A stretch of 64,000 nt of DNA from Oceanospirillaceae bacterium. GTDB taxonomy: Bacteria; Pseudomonadota; Gammaproteobacteria; Pseudomonadales; Oceanobacteraceae. Where the stretch lies: assembly GCA_002723385.1 (NCBI GenBank), contig PBNY01000093.1, positions 25,692 through 89,691 of the forward strand, in the 5' to 3' direction. Positions 1-7,588 of this stretch are shown in pieces. The notes under the pieces were generated by a model that saw nothing but the letters and a program-made list of their open reading frames with translations, searched no databases and was not told where the DNA came from. The translations under genes and the position numbers were made by a program. How positions within the stretch are numbered: position 1 is the first letter of the stretch; every line of letters begins with the position of its first letter.

Positions 1-327
1 CAGGGCAAACAGATACGAGCCACAGAACTGGGCAGCGCCCTGATCAACACCCTGCCGGAATCCACCACCGTGCCGGACATGACCGCCCACTGGGAACGAC
101 AACTGAGTGATATCAGTGACCGACAGCTGAACTATCAGGGCTTTATGAACCCGTTACAGAACCGCCTGCAACAGCTGGTTGGGGAAGCCGCACAAATTGA
201 TACCCAGGCGTTTGCGGGCATCAGGATGAACACACCATCCCGGAAAAAGAGGCGACAGGGCAAGCCTTCCAGCGTAAAAAAGAAGTCACCAACTCGTCAG
301 AACGTCCGAAGCAAGTCTGAGCACTGA
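1..327 (+). CDS. topB: DNA topoisomerase III, C-terminal fragment
   Basis: The window opens inside this gene, so only the last 108 residues are visible, read in frame from base 1 to a TGA at 325-327. The block ATELGSALINTLPE followed by WERQLSDISD and a YQGFMNPLQNRL segment matches what I remember of the late cleavage-core region of type IA topoisomerase III. The catalytic tyrosine and Toprim domain lie upstream of the window. The tail is rich in Arg and Lys, typical of a DNA-contacting C-terminus. The family relaxes and decatenates DNA through a transient single-strand break. The 5' end and operon context cannot be seen. No terminator hairpin is evident after the stop. Confidence 0.8.
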   Translation, partial: QGKQIRATELGSALINTLPESTTVPDMTAHWERQLSDISDRQLNYQGFMNPLQNRLQQLVGEAAQIDTQAFAGIRMNTPSRKKRRQGKPSSVKKKSPTRQNVRSKSEH

Positions 328-870
328 ACACAGATCAATATTTCTTCGAACTAATTGGTCAAACCTGTCTCAATATGCTCATGACTTTCATGGCCAGAAG
401 CACCTGTTTCTGGCTATTCTGACTGAGTGGGAAGCCTGAAAGCGCTTTCGATATCCCAGAAAGGATGGAGAACAGGATGCCCAGAATATTCTTGTATGTT
501 GGATTGTTGCTCCTGCTCGACCTTACTTCCGACAGGTCTGAGGTTGCATCATTTTCCAATCAGCTCGATGAGCTACAGGTACAGTCCGAACCTGCTGATA
601 TTCGCTTGCTGGCGGATATTGATACCGATCAGGATTCGATCCAGGGCTCTGCTGACTTCAGAAAGCCATGCTGCTCCATAAGCTTGCAGCCAGGGCATCT
701 ATTACCACTGACTCCGTTTACCCCACTGCATTTTCTTCATATTCGGGCACCCCCTGTTTTCAGCGTTTGATAACGATCTACCGGTTATGCCGGTTAGCAA
801 TACCAATACATCAATCGACATCAAACGCTGCCGGTCTGAACCAGGCCTGCAGCCATAAGGAAACCTGACT
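328..870. other. Intergenic region, no supported gene
   Basis: About 540 bases lie between topB and the CBS-domain gene. Short open frames exist on both strands, but none has a convincing ribosome-binding site together with a recognisable protein. The minus-strand frame at 359-559 ends in a helical, basic stretch that could be a decayed fragment of a larger gene, which I cannot identify. A nested palindrome (761-830) is the only clear structure. Confidence 0.5.
761..830. repeat. Nested inverted repeat upstream of CBS gene
   Basis: CAGCGTTTGAT at 761-771 is perfectly repeated in inverse orientation at 820-830, and the match extends imperfectly inward (CGAT on both arms). A second small palindrome, ACCGG-TTATG-CCGGT, sits between the arms at 780-794. 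This could be a cruciform, a regulator-binding site for the downstream gene, or the footprint of a mobile element. No T-run follows it, so an intrinsic terminator is unlikely. Confidence 0.5.
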
Positions 871-1425
871 ATGACTCATTTAACTCTGCATTCCGTATCA
901 GCCATTGACGAGCTGGCCTGGCCTGAAAGCCCCTTTCAGCTGACTCTGGAAAGCCCGGCAACTACTTTTTTTACTGACTTTACCGTGAGTGAACCATTGG
1001 TAATCAAGTCAAATATCAAAGCTGCTGCGGCCCGCAAGGTCATGCTGAAAACACATGTACGTCTGAAACTGGTGGTGAACGACAAGAAACAGTTCGTGGG
1101 GATCATTTCATCGGAAGATCTGAGTGAACAAAATCTGCTCCGCACTGCCGGAGCCATGAATCACGATGATCTGATGGTGACTGACCTGATGACCCGTAAA
1201 CAGGACTTGCTTGCTCTCAGTCTGACAGAAGTGGATCAAAGCTCTATCGGGGATATTGTGAACTTCCTGAAAGACAATCATCGCCAGCATTGTCTGGTCA
1301 TTGATGGTGCTAACCATAAAATACGCGGCATTTTTTCAGCCAGTGATATATCCCGGAAACTCAAGTTACCTGTGAATATTCAGGAGCAATCCAGCTTCTA
1401 CAAGGTGTTTGCAGCAGTCTCCTGA
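871..1425 (+). CDS. CBS-domain pair protein
   Basis: The 184-residue protein carries two tandem CBS motifs. The first is centred on LKLVVNDKKQFVGIISSEDL (about residues 68-87). The second is centred on HCLVIDGANHKIRGIFSASDI (about 140-160). CBS pairs usually bind adenine nucleotides and sense energy state; no catalytic domain is attached here. AAGGAAACC lies just upstream of the ATG at 871, a good ribosome-binding site. It is a single gene, separated from topB by 540 bases and from the nif genes by a REP array, so a nif role is not indicated. Its physiological target cannot be told from sequence. Confidence 0.8.
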   Translation: MTHLTLHSVSAIDELAWPESPFQLTLESPATTFFTDFTVSEPLVIKSNIKAAAARKVMLKTHVRLKLVVNDKKQFVGIISSEDLSEQNLLRTAGAMNHDDLMVTDLMTRKQDLLALSLTEVDQSSIGDIVNFLKDNHRQHCLVIDGANHKIRGIFSASDISRKLKLPVNIQEQSSFYKVFAAVS

Positions 1426-1433
1426 CTCTAGCG

Positions 1434-1468
1434 GAACGGCGGCCAGTCAGCAGACTGAGCTGCCGTTC
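1434..1468 (+). terminator. Hairpin after the CBS gene
   Basis: The arms GAACGGC...GCCGTTC enclose an inner perfect stem CAGTC-AGCA-GACTG, giving one long hairpin nine bases after the CBS stop codon. No T-run follows, so it may stabilise the 3' end or act as a weak or factor-assisted terminator. Confidence 0.5.
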
Positions 1469-1570
1469 AAGCAGATTCCATTCAGGATTCAGCAACGCAC
1501 TGACTTACCTAAACCCCAAATTGTCTTACATACAAAAAACCAAGCGTTTATGGAAAGATTGACGCATTTC

Positions 1571-2083
1571 CAACGCTCCTACGGTTTGGAATGTTGTTGA
1601 TTCTTGTAGGGGCGACCTCCCATGGCTACCCGTTGTATGTTCCGGGCCGGGATGGGACCCGGCCCCTACGTATGAATCTGTTTCTCCGCCCGTCTCAACC
1701 GATTAACGTATTTTCATCGATCTCGTAGGCGCGACCTCCCATGGTCGCCCTACGTATGTTCCAGGCCGGGATGGGACCCGGCCCCTACGTATGAATCTGT
1801 TTCTCCGCCCGTCTCAACCGATTAACGTATTTTCATCGATCTCGTAGGGGCAACCTCCCATGGTTGCCCTACGTATGTTCCAGGCCGGGATGGGACCCGG
1901 CCGCTACGGTTTGGAATGTTGTTGATTCTTGTAGGGGCAACCTCCCATGGTTGCCCTAGGTATGTTCCAGGCCGGGATGGGACCCGGCCCCTACGGTTTG
2001 GAATATTGTTGATTCTTGTAGGGGCAACCTCCCATGGTTGCCCTTGGTATGTTCCGGGTCGGGATGGGACCCGGCCCCTGCGT
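1571..2083. repeat. REP-like hairpin array 1
   Basis: Five paired units are visible. Each has a GTAG head followed by stem GGGCGACC (or GGGCAACC), loop TCCCAT and stem GGTCGCCC (or GGTTGCCC), then about 10-15 bases later an opposing hairpin GGGCCGGG-ATGGGA-CCCGGCCC ending in CTAC. A 119-base block starting at 1672 is repeated almost exactly at 1791, so the array grew by tandem duplication. The head and hairpin layout is that of repetitive extragenic palindromes mobilised by RAYT proteins, one of which is encoded at 11.9 kb. The array lies at the 3' end of the nifHDK operon. Confidence 0.85.
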
Positions 2084-2152
2084 TTGAGTGTATTTATTCA
2101 TCGCCGTGCATATGGATGTATCTACCCTTGGCTTTCAATGGCCCTGAACCAA

Positions 2153-2407
2153 TCAGTCACTTTCGCCCCATAGATATTCGTCGATTTCTTTCATCAGAAA
2201 TGCGTTGTCGGAGACGTTGGCAGCGACGGCTTCGGCTTCTTCACGAGTGTAGCCATGCAGGGTAAAGCTGGTACTTCCAGCTGGGTCACCGTCGTAGACC
2301 AGCTGGATAATCAGCAGCCAGTCGTCCATGGAGTGGGTGGGACGGAGTTCAATGGCGGCCTGAAGTCGGCCTTCAAGCAAGGTGATGTAGTGTTGCGATT
2401 CATCCAT
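2153..2407 (-). CDS. Small nif-operon protein, unknown
   Basis: This 84-residue acidic protein is the last gene of the nifHDK transcription unit. Its ATG overlaps the hemerythrin stop codon by one base (TGATG), which suggests translational coupling. It contains a segment DDWLLIIQLVYDG that looks like a beta strand, followed by a helix GYTREEAEAVAANVSDNAF. No cysteines, membrane segments or known motif are visible. I do not recognise the family. The position argues for a nif-linked role, possibly with the hemerythrin upstream. A REP array follows about 70 bases after its stop. Confidence 0.65.
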   Translation of the reverse strand: MDESQHYITLLEGRLQAAIELRPTHSMDDWLLIIQLVYDGDPAGSTSFTLHGYTREEAEAVAANVSDNAFLMKEIDEYLWGESD

Positions 2408-2814
2408 CAGCTCGCCTCGTGCACGATGTCCGAGTAGACCTTGAGGTGTTGAACCAGTGCGGCGTCCATAGTGGTGACGTGAAGGCTGAACCAGCCCGGC
2501 AGTGTTTCCATGGCGTAGGCGCGACAGAAGTTGATGCGTCCGCGGTCCAGTCGGGTCAGGAACTGTTCGAAGTCGCCCAGTACCCGCCGGTGTTCGCCCC
2601 GGTGTTCCGCTATCGCCGGATACTGGCTTTCTTCCATCAGCTGGTTTTCACGCTCGAAGTGGGCTTTTACTTCGTCGGCCAGCTGCCTGAACAGGGCCGG
2701 GAATTCCGCATTGGATGCCTCCAGCACCTGATGCAACAGTTGCTCAAAGTTGGCGTGATCGCTGTCGATTTCCGGGTTGCCCAGCGCCGGGGCCAGGGTG
2801 TGGGAGGTTTCCAT
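2407..2814 (-). CDS. Bacteriohemerythrin
   Basis: The 135-residue protein has the complete di-iron ligand set of hemerythrins: His20 (DSDH), His52 and Glu56 (HFERE), His71 and His75 (HRGEH), and His112 with Asp117 (HVTTMD). Hemerythrins bind O2 reversibly at a non-heme di-iron centre. In a nif operon the likely job is to scavenge or deliver O2, or to protect Fe-S assembly, but that is inference. It is coupled at both ends to its neighbours, with one-base overlaps. It is a standalone cytoplasmic domain without a signal peptide. Confidence 0.92.
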   Translation of the reverse strand: METSHTLAPALGNPEIDSDHANFEQLLHQVLEASNAEFPALFRQLADEVKAHFERENQLMEESQYPAIAEHRGEHRRVLGDFEQFLTRLDRGRINFCRAYAMETLPGWFSLHVTTMDAALVQHLKVYSDIVHEAS

Positions 2815-3356
2815 TATTGATTGATCCTCTCTGCGTCCGGGTAGAGTTCTTCATCGTCGGTTTCTTCCGACAGTGCCAGCGCCAGTTGGTACACCACGCT
2901 GCTGCCGATTTCGTCGTCGGTATCCAGCTCCTGAAGCTTGTTGAGTACGGCCTCGGCACGGGCGATATTGCCCTGCCGCAAGCTGACAAACCCCAGCGCT
3001 TTCATGCTGTAGAGGTAGCAGCGAACATCTCCGGTTGCGCCTTTCCAGCTAGCCGATGTGGCCGTCAACTGTCGCCAGTCCCGGTCGATGCCAACCCGTT
3101 CTGCCGCTTGTGCCAGCACCTTGCAGATCAGAGCTTCGGCCTTGTCGTGTTGACCGTCATAGGCGTACATTTTGAACAGCGCAACCTGGGTTTCGAGCCG
3201 ATGTGGCAATTGCTCTATCACGATCTGTAACAGGCGTTCGGCCCGTTGCCAGTCATGCGTCACGTCGATCGGTTCTCGCATCAGTCGTTGCAGCTCCAGC
3301 GACGCCAGGGTGTCCTGATGAATCGGTGTATCCGCAAACAGGTCACGAATCTGCAT
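2814..3356 (-). CDS. TPR-like nif-associated protein
   Basis: This 180-residue protein is mostly helical, with repeats of TPR character, for example around WQRAERLLQIVIEQLPHRLE, HDKAEALICKVLAQA and GNIARAEAVLNKLQEL. Such helical pairs normally hold partner proteins together. It begins 14 bases inside the preceding gene and its TAA overlaps the hemerythrin ATG, so it belongs to the nifHDK operon. I recall TPR-like proteins of similar size near lrv in other diazotrophs, but I cannot give a tested function. A chaperone or scaffold role in nitrogenase maturation is inference only. Confidence 0.7.
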   Translation of the reverse strand: MQIRDLFADTPIHQDTLASLELQRLMREPIDVTHDWQRAERLLQIVIEQLPHRLETQVALFKMYAYDGQHDKAEALICKVLAQAAERVGIDRDWRQLTATSASWKGATGDVRCYLYSMKALGFVSLRQGNIARAEAVLNKLQELDTDDEIGSSVVYQLALALSEETDDEELYPDAERINQ

Positions 3357-3819
3357 GGTCGACTCCTTGTTGATCGGCTGGCTGCCTAACGGGTAATAAC
3401 CCCTGTTCCCTGAGCCGTGCCTTGAAGCGTTTCATCACCGGGCGGGAAATCGCGGTTTCTGCCAGTACCCGCGTTTCATAAATCTGATCCCGAATCTCTT
3501 CATCCAGTCGACCGTGCTGGGCCTTCCACGACAGCGCTTTTGCAATGCGTCGATGAATCGGCTGACCCAGGTGAATGCCCTTTTGCTGTCGCACAGCCAG
3601 ATAAAGATGCGTCATGATGACCTTTTCCACATCCGGCATTTTGCATTTGCCATCCAGTACCTTGAGCATTACCGCGGTGGCGCAGTCCACTTCCGGCGGT
3701 GTGAGCACATGCTCTGCTACCCAGTCGAGAACCTGAGTGGCATTCGGGCCCTGTCCCGGCGTCCGCGATGCATTGGACGAGCTGCTGCTCCCACCGCTGC
3801 TGATGTTCAGGCTTAACAT
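3343..3819 (-). CDS. Nif-operon protein, unknown
   Basis: The product is 158 residues. Residues 1-25 are a Ser/Gly/Asn-rich, probably disordered leader. The rest is helical with two cysteines spaced far apart (DCATAVML and GKCKMPD). The conserved-looking block LGQPIHRRIAKALSWKAQHGRLDEEIRDQIYETRVLAETAISRP is basic and helical. The ATG overlaps the lrv stop codon (ATGTTAA), showing operon membership. I do not recognise a family with certainty. Its position between lrv and a TPR-like gene suggests an accessory role in nitrogenase maturation or protection, which is inferred from context. Confidence 0.65.
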   Translation of the reverse strand: MLSLNISSGGSSSSSNASRTPGQGPNATQVLDWVAEHVLTPPEVDCATAVMLKVLDGKCKMPDVEKVIMTHLYLAVRQQKGIHLGQPIHRRIAKALSWKAQHGRLDEEIRDQIYETRVLAETAISRPVMKRFKARLREQGLLPVRQPADQQGVDHADS

Positions 3820-4553
3820 GCGGTTGCGGACAGACGGCGAGCGACTGCCTCCCTTACCTCGACGTCCTCGTCATTCACCAACGGTTGCAGTGATTCCAGT
3901 GGCGCATTGGCCACGGCTTCGAGCCTGACCATCCAGTCCGGGTCTTGCAGCATCACCACCACATCTTCACCTGTCAGACGCGACGCCACGATTCGCCGCA
4001 CTTCGGATTCCTGATCCCGTGCCATCATGGCCAATGTTTCGGTGGGAAGCCGCTCGGCCACTCGTTTGCGCACCTGGCGGTCAGGGTCTCGGATAAAGCG
4101 GAACAATCGGCCTGCCGGCAAGCGCTGAACCACGTAGGTGCGCACCAGATAGTCATCGTCTGTGGCCATCTCTTCGATCTGTTCAGCAGGCAAGCGATCT
4201 GCGACGGTGATGCGTACTTCCCTGTCCGGGTCTTTCATCATGGCGTGTAGCTGATCCGGCGGTAGCCGATAGGCCACTGCCCGACGCACGGCCTCATCCG
4301 GGTCGCGAATCATGCTGGCGATTGCCGCGACGGGTACGTAGCGAACGGCGATGGCACGACGCTCCCAGAAACCGTCGTTCAGGTATTTCGGGGCCAGCTC
4401 AGGGTTGTAACGCAGGAAGCGGTCGATCTGGCGGCCGCTGTCGACCACCACACAGACATCACCGGGCACACAACGGCCCGCCAGCAGCAAGCTGGCGCGG
4501 TAACGACATTGTCGGCAGTCGCCGATGGGCGTCAGATCGTTATCGTCATTCAT
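3813..4553 (-). CDS. lrv: LRV (leucine-rich-variant) 4Fe-4S protein
   Basis: The 246-residue protein begins with a four-cysteine cluster site, Cys13, Cys16, Cys28 and Cys34 (GDCRQC...GRCVPGDVC), followed by at least eight repeats of about 24 residues built on D-P-D-x-x-V-R-x-x-V-A-x-R-L-P. This is the layout of the A. vinelandii LRV protein, whose N-terminal domain holds a 4Fe-4S cluster and whose repeats form a right-handed solenoid. The start at 4553 was chosen because AGGAG lies eight bases upstream; an in-frame ATG 72 bases earlier lacks a good site. The exact function is unknown, but the gene is a recurrent nif-cluster member. Confidence 0.9.
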   Translation of the reverse strand: MNDDNDLTPIGDCRQCRYRASLLLAGRCVPGDVCVVVDSGRQIDRFLRYNPELAPKYLNDGFWERRAIAVRYVPVAAIASMIRDPDEAVRRAVAYRLPPDQLHAMMKDPDREVRITVADRLPAEQIEEMATDDDYLVRTYVVQRLPAGRLFRFIRDPDRQVRKRVAERLPTETLAMMARDQESEVRRIVASRLTGEDVVVMLQDPDWMVRLEAVANAPLESLQPLVNDEDVEVREAVARRLSATAC

Positions 4554-4584
4554 GTCCGGTCTCCTGACGGTTAAAAGATTGTGA

Positions 4585-4851
4585 TCAGTCTTCCACGCAT
4601 TCGGCAAACACCAGACCGGAAGCAATTTCCTCGTCGTTGGTCAGCGTCGAGCAGTGGTCTCTGGAATCCACCAGATAAAGCTTGAACGTCGGTCGTTCGA
4701 GGTAAGGTTTGCCGACGTTGATGTCGTCTTCCATACACCAGGTGAAGTGATGGCCTTCGTACTGGTCTCGCAATTGGGACAGTGTCTGTTCGCTCAGTCC
4801 CTGTTGCTCCACGAACTCAGTCATGGCGAGAATGTCTTGCGGGTTCATCAT
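4585..4851 (-). CDS. DUF6129-like nif-associated protein
   Basis: The small acidic protein (88 residues from the chosen start) contains LSQLRDQYEGHHFTWCMEDD and PTFKLYLVDSRDHCSTLTND blocks that I associate, from memory, with a short conserved family found only in nif clusters (DUF6129). GGGAGAG precedes a run of three possible ATG codons; the one at 4851 has the best spacing. The gene overlaps the end of nifY by about 35 bases and precedes lrv. One Cys in each block is conserved-looking. No enzymatic function is known to me. Confidence 0.75.
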   Translation of the reverse strand: MMNPQDILAMTEFVEQQGLSEQTLSQLRDQYEGHHFTWCMEDDINVGKPYLERPTFKLYLVDSRDHCSTLTNDEEIASGLVFAECVED

Positions 4852-5560
4852 GATCATCTCTCCCGGAAAGGGTCGAATTGGACGTGTCTGGTCTGCTACT
4901 GCCTCGCATTAGGTTGTCCATCCAGGGCGGCGGACTGCCCGACATCACATCCTGCAGCGATGCCAGCAATCGATCGGCGGTTTGCGGTACCCCGACTCGC
5001 AATGGATGTACTCCGGCACGCACCACACTGGCAGCAGCGGTTGCCCCCAGAGTCAGTGCACACAGCACATGGCAGTCGCCAATCAGGCAGGCGCGGGCTT
5101 CGAACCGCACGCTGGCGTTGCCACTGACGGTGACTTCGCGGATATCAATCAATCGGGCTTCCTGTACCGACACCTGATAGATCAGAAAACGGGCACAGGT
5201 GCCGTAAGCGGCGTCGATTCGATCACTGCGATTGGAGGCACAGGCGACCCGGATTGATCCAGGCATGTCGCCATTGCGGTAGGTCCGGGTTGGCGGCAAG
5301 GTGGCACGCATGTCGACGCCGTGACCGCGCAAACTGGCCAGCGCCTGACGCAGTTGCTCATCCTGATAGCCGTGCAGTTGTCGTCCACCCGATTGCCTCA
5401 GGCGCTTGAGCCGCAGCTTTTTGACCCGCTCAACTGTCAACGGTAGTCCAACGGCGCGAATCAGAATGGATACCCAGTCATCCAGCTCGATACCCGGCAA
5501 TGACCGGCTGGCCATTCCAATGCGCAACGCCATGTCATCGCTAAGGCGATGCGGGGCCAT
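4817..5560 (-). CDS. nifY: NifY, nitrogenase/FeMo-co-binding accessory protein
   Basis: The 247-residue protein has an N-terminal helical domain (LSDDMALRIGMASRSLPGIELDDWVSILIR) and a C-terminal NifX-type domain from about residue 98 (SIRVACASN... through GVHPLRVG). This is the NifY/NafY plan. Such proteins hold cofactor-free dinitrogenase open or carry FeMo-co during maturation. The start lies three bases after the nifT stop, matching the nifHDKTY order of Klebsiella and Azotobacter. A paralogue, NafY, is encoded at 13.4 kb. The tail after residue 225 is low-complexity and Asp/Ser/Arg-rich. Confidence 0.88.
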   Translation of the reverse strand: MAPHRLSDDMALRIGMASRSLPGIELDDWVSILIRAVGLPLTVERVKKLRLKRLRQSGGRQLHGYQDEQLRQALASLRGHGVDMRATLPPTRTYRNGDMPGSIRVACASNRSDRIDAAYGTCARFLIYQVSVQEARLIDIREVTVSGNASVRFEARACLIGDCHVLCALTLGATAAASVVRAGVHPLRVGVPQTADRLLASLQDVMSGSPPPWMDNLMRGSSRPDTSNSTLSGRDDHDEPARHSRHD

Positions 5561-5563
5561 GGG

Positions 5564-5785
5564 TTACTCTCCAACGCCCCGACGGGCGCGGATGGTGATC
5601 GGCAAATCCGGCTTGCCCGGCAATTTGTCGATGATGAAACTGGTGCCATCGGTCAGGGTCAGCTCGCCACCCCAGGCATCGTCGGAATCGAATTCAACGG
5701 AAGCGATGGTGTCTTCCAGATCTTTCTTGGGAACGTACAAGGTCAACACACCTGCATCGTTCTCGCGCAGCATTACGTTTGGCAT
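5564..5785 (-). CDS. nifT: NifT/FixU family protein
   Basis: At 73 residues the length is right for NifT. The beta-rich sequence MPNVMLRENDAGVLTLYVPKKDLED and the ending DLPITIRARRGVGE are typical of the family. The gene follows nifK and precedes nifY as in other gammaproteobacteria. NifT is dispensable in the organisms tested and its molecular function is unresolved. About 134 bases separate it from nifK; that gap is GC-rich with short inverted repeats but shows no clear promoter. Confidence 0.92.
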   Translation of the reverse strand: MPNVMLRENDAGVLTLYVPKKDLEDTIASVEFDSDDAWGGELTLTDGTSFIIDKLPGKPDLPITIRARRGVGE

Positions 5786-5919
5786 GGGAAAATCCTGTTG
5801 GCAGAGTTGGGGAATGCAGAAAAAGCCACGAAGAAGCGGATTCTTCGCGGCCTTCCAGACCCGGCTGACGCCGGGCGATCAACAGGGAGCTGGCACAAGG
5901 CCGGTAGCTCCCGGCCAGA

Positions 5920-7500
5920 TTAACGTACGAGGTCGTAGTTATAGTCTGTGGTCTGCATGCCACGAGTCTCGTCGTCCAGACGCTCCAGTACAGAGTTAAC
6001 CAGAGTGGTCAGAATCTGCATGGCACCTTCATAGCCCAGAGTAGTCTGGCGATGCAGGTGGTGACGGTCGAAGATCGGGAAACCGATACGGATCAGAGGC
6101 ACTTCGTGCTCTTTGCCCTTGTACAGGGTGTCACGCTGGATGAACTTGCCGTAGCTGTTGCCAATCATGAAGTCTGGCTTGTTGGTGAACACCAGTGAAC
6201 GCATGTGCCACAGGTCTTTACCGATGTGAACTTCACAATCTGCACCTTGTGGGTACTCGGTCAGCATCGCATCCATGGCTTTCTTCCAACGCTTGTTGGC
6301 GTTGTTGGCCAGGATGTGAGTCGGCTCGCAACCCAGCTCCAGCAAGAACTTGGTCATGCCCATCACGTAGTCAGGATCGCCCCACAGGCCGAACTTCTTG
6401 CCGTGCAGCCAGGTGTGGGAGTCGGTCATCATGTCAACCAGACGGCCACGCTCTTTCTCCAGCTCGGCAGAGATTGGCTTGCCAGTGATCTTGCTGACCA
6501 GCATCAGGAATTCGTCAGTCCAACCCAGCCCCATTGGGATGTGGAAGTTCTTCTCTCCTGGTGCCTCATGCTTCCAGGTGTTCTTAACCAGCTTCAGGCT
6601 CTTGGTAGACTGCCATGGCTGCAAGAAGATGGTGTTCAATGCGTTAGGCGCATCTTTCATCTCGTCCTGGGTAGTGCCGCCAGCGTACATGCGGAACTGG
6701 CCGTCAGCCGGGGTATCCAGCACTTCTTCAGGATCGGACAGCAGCGTGATGTCTACGTCCATGTCCTTCATCATGCGCTTGATCACACGGAAGTTACCCA
6801 GATAGGTTTCAAAGCCCGGCACGATGTTCAGTTTGCCGTTGGAACCTACTTCCTTGTCTTCCATGTAGTTCAGCGTGAAGTAGCGGGCAATACCTTCAAA
6901 CATGTTGTCCCAGCCCGTGGTGTGGGAACCAACAAATGATGGCGTATGCGCGTATGGCGTTGGGTATTCCTGAGGAATATGGCCTTCATTCTTGGAGTTG
7001 TTGATGAAGGCGTTCAAGTCATCACCAATAACCTCGGCCATACAGGTCGTGGAAACAGCGATCATGTCTGGCTTGTAAGTCGCCTTACAGTTTTCCAGAC
7101 CGTCTTTCATGTTCTGCTGACCACCGAATACCGCTGCGTCTTCCGTCATGGAGTCGGATACACACGCAATCGGCTCCTTGAAGTGACGGTTGAAGTAAGT
7201 ACGGAAGTAAGCAACACAACCCTGGGAACCGTGCACGTATGGCATGGTTTTCTCAAAACCCAGAGAACACAGGACTGCACCCAGAGGCTGACAGGCTTTG
7301 GCCGGGTTCACGGTCAAGGCTTCGCGCTGGAAGTTCAGTTCCTTGTACTCTTCGCTCGTGGTCCACAGGAAGGTTTCGTCGATTTTTTCCTGGGAGTGGG
7401 CTTCTTCGAAATTGGCTTTCTTCTCTTTCAGCATGTCCTTGTATTCGTCTTCACGAAACAGAGGATAGCTAGGCTTAATATTGTCGACTTGCTGACTCAT
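5920..7500 (-). CDS. nifK: Nitrogenase MoFe protein beta chain
   Basis: The 526-residue protein is the beta subunit of dinitrogenase, which with NifD forms the alpha2-beta2 tetramer that reduces N2. The P-cluster ligands are present at Cys70 (NPAKACQPLG), Cys95 (HGSQGCVAYF) and Cys153 (STTCMAEVIGD), at the same numbers as in A. vinelandii. The length is close to the Azotobacter protein (about 523), so it belongs to the short-N-terminus beta class rather than a longer one. It ends 134 bases before nifT and starts 88 bases after nifD, across a strong hairpin. Confidence 0.98.
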   Translation of the reverse strand: MSQQVDNIKPSYPLFREDEYKDMLKEKKANFEEAHSQEKIDETFLWTTSEEYKELNFQREALTVNPAKACQPLGAVLCSLGFEKTMPYVHGSQGCVAYFRTYFNRHFKEPIACVSDSMTEDAAVFGGQQNMKDGLENCKATYKPDMIAVSTTCMAEVIGDDLNAFINNSKNEGHIPQEYPTPYAHTPSFVGSHTTGWDNMFEGIARYFTLNYMEDKEVGSNGKLNIVPGFETYLGNFRVIKRMMKDMDVDITLLSDPEEVLDTPADGQFRMYAGGTTQDEMKDAPNALNTIFLQPWQSTKSLKLVKNTWKHEAPGEKNFHIPMGLGWTDEFLMLVSKITGKPISAELEKERGRLVDMMTDSHTWLHGKKFGLWGDPDYVMGMTKFLLELGCEPTHILANNANKRWKKAMDAMLTEYPQGADCEVHIGKDLWHMRSLVFTNKPDFMIGNSYGKFIQRDTLYKGKEHEVPLIRIGFPIFDRHHLHRQTTLGYEGAMQILTTLVNSVLERLDDETRGMQTTDYNYDLVR

Positions 7501-7559
7501 GATCTTCTCTCCTCCCGCGCCACGTATTGGTGGTCTGGCGGGTAATGGGAACCAGGTCA

Positions 7560-7577
7560 GGCGGAGCAGGCTCCGCC
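7560..7577 (-). other. Hairpin between nifD and nifK
   Basis: GGCGGAGC and GCTCCGCC form a perfect eight-base inverted repeat with almost no loop, placed between the nifD stop and the nifK start. It has no T-run and probably acts on mRNA processing or stability rather than termination. Confidence 0.5.
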
Positions 7578-7588
7578 CGTTCGTTCAA

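Noticed and set aside
1571..2083. Regular repeats that could suggest a CRISPR array
   Set aside because: The units are paired opposing palindromes with near-identical rather than unique spacers, and no cas genes are present. REP hairpins explain them.
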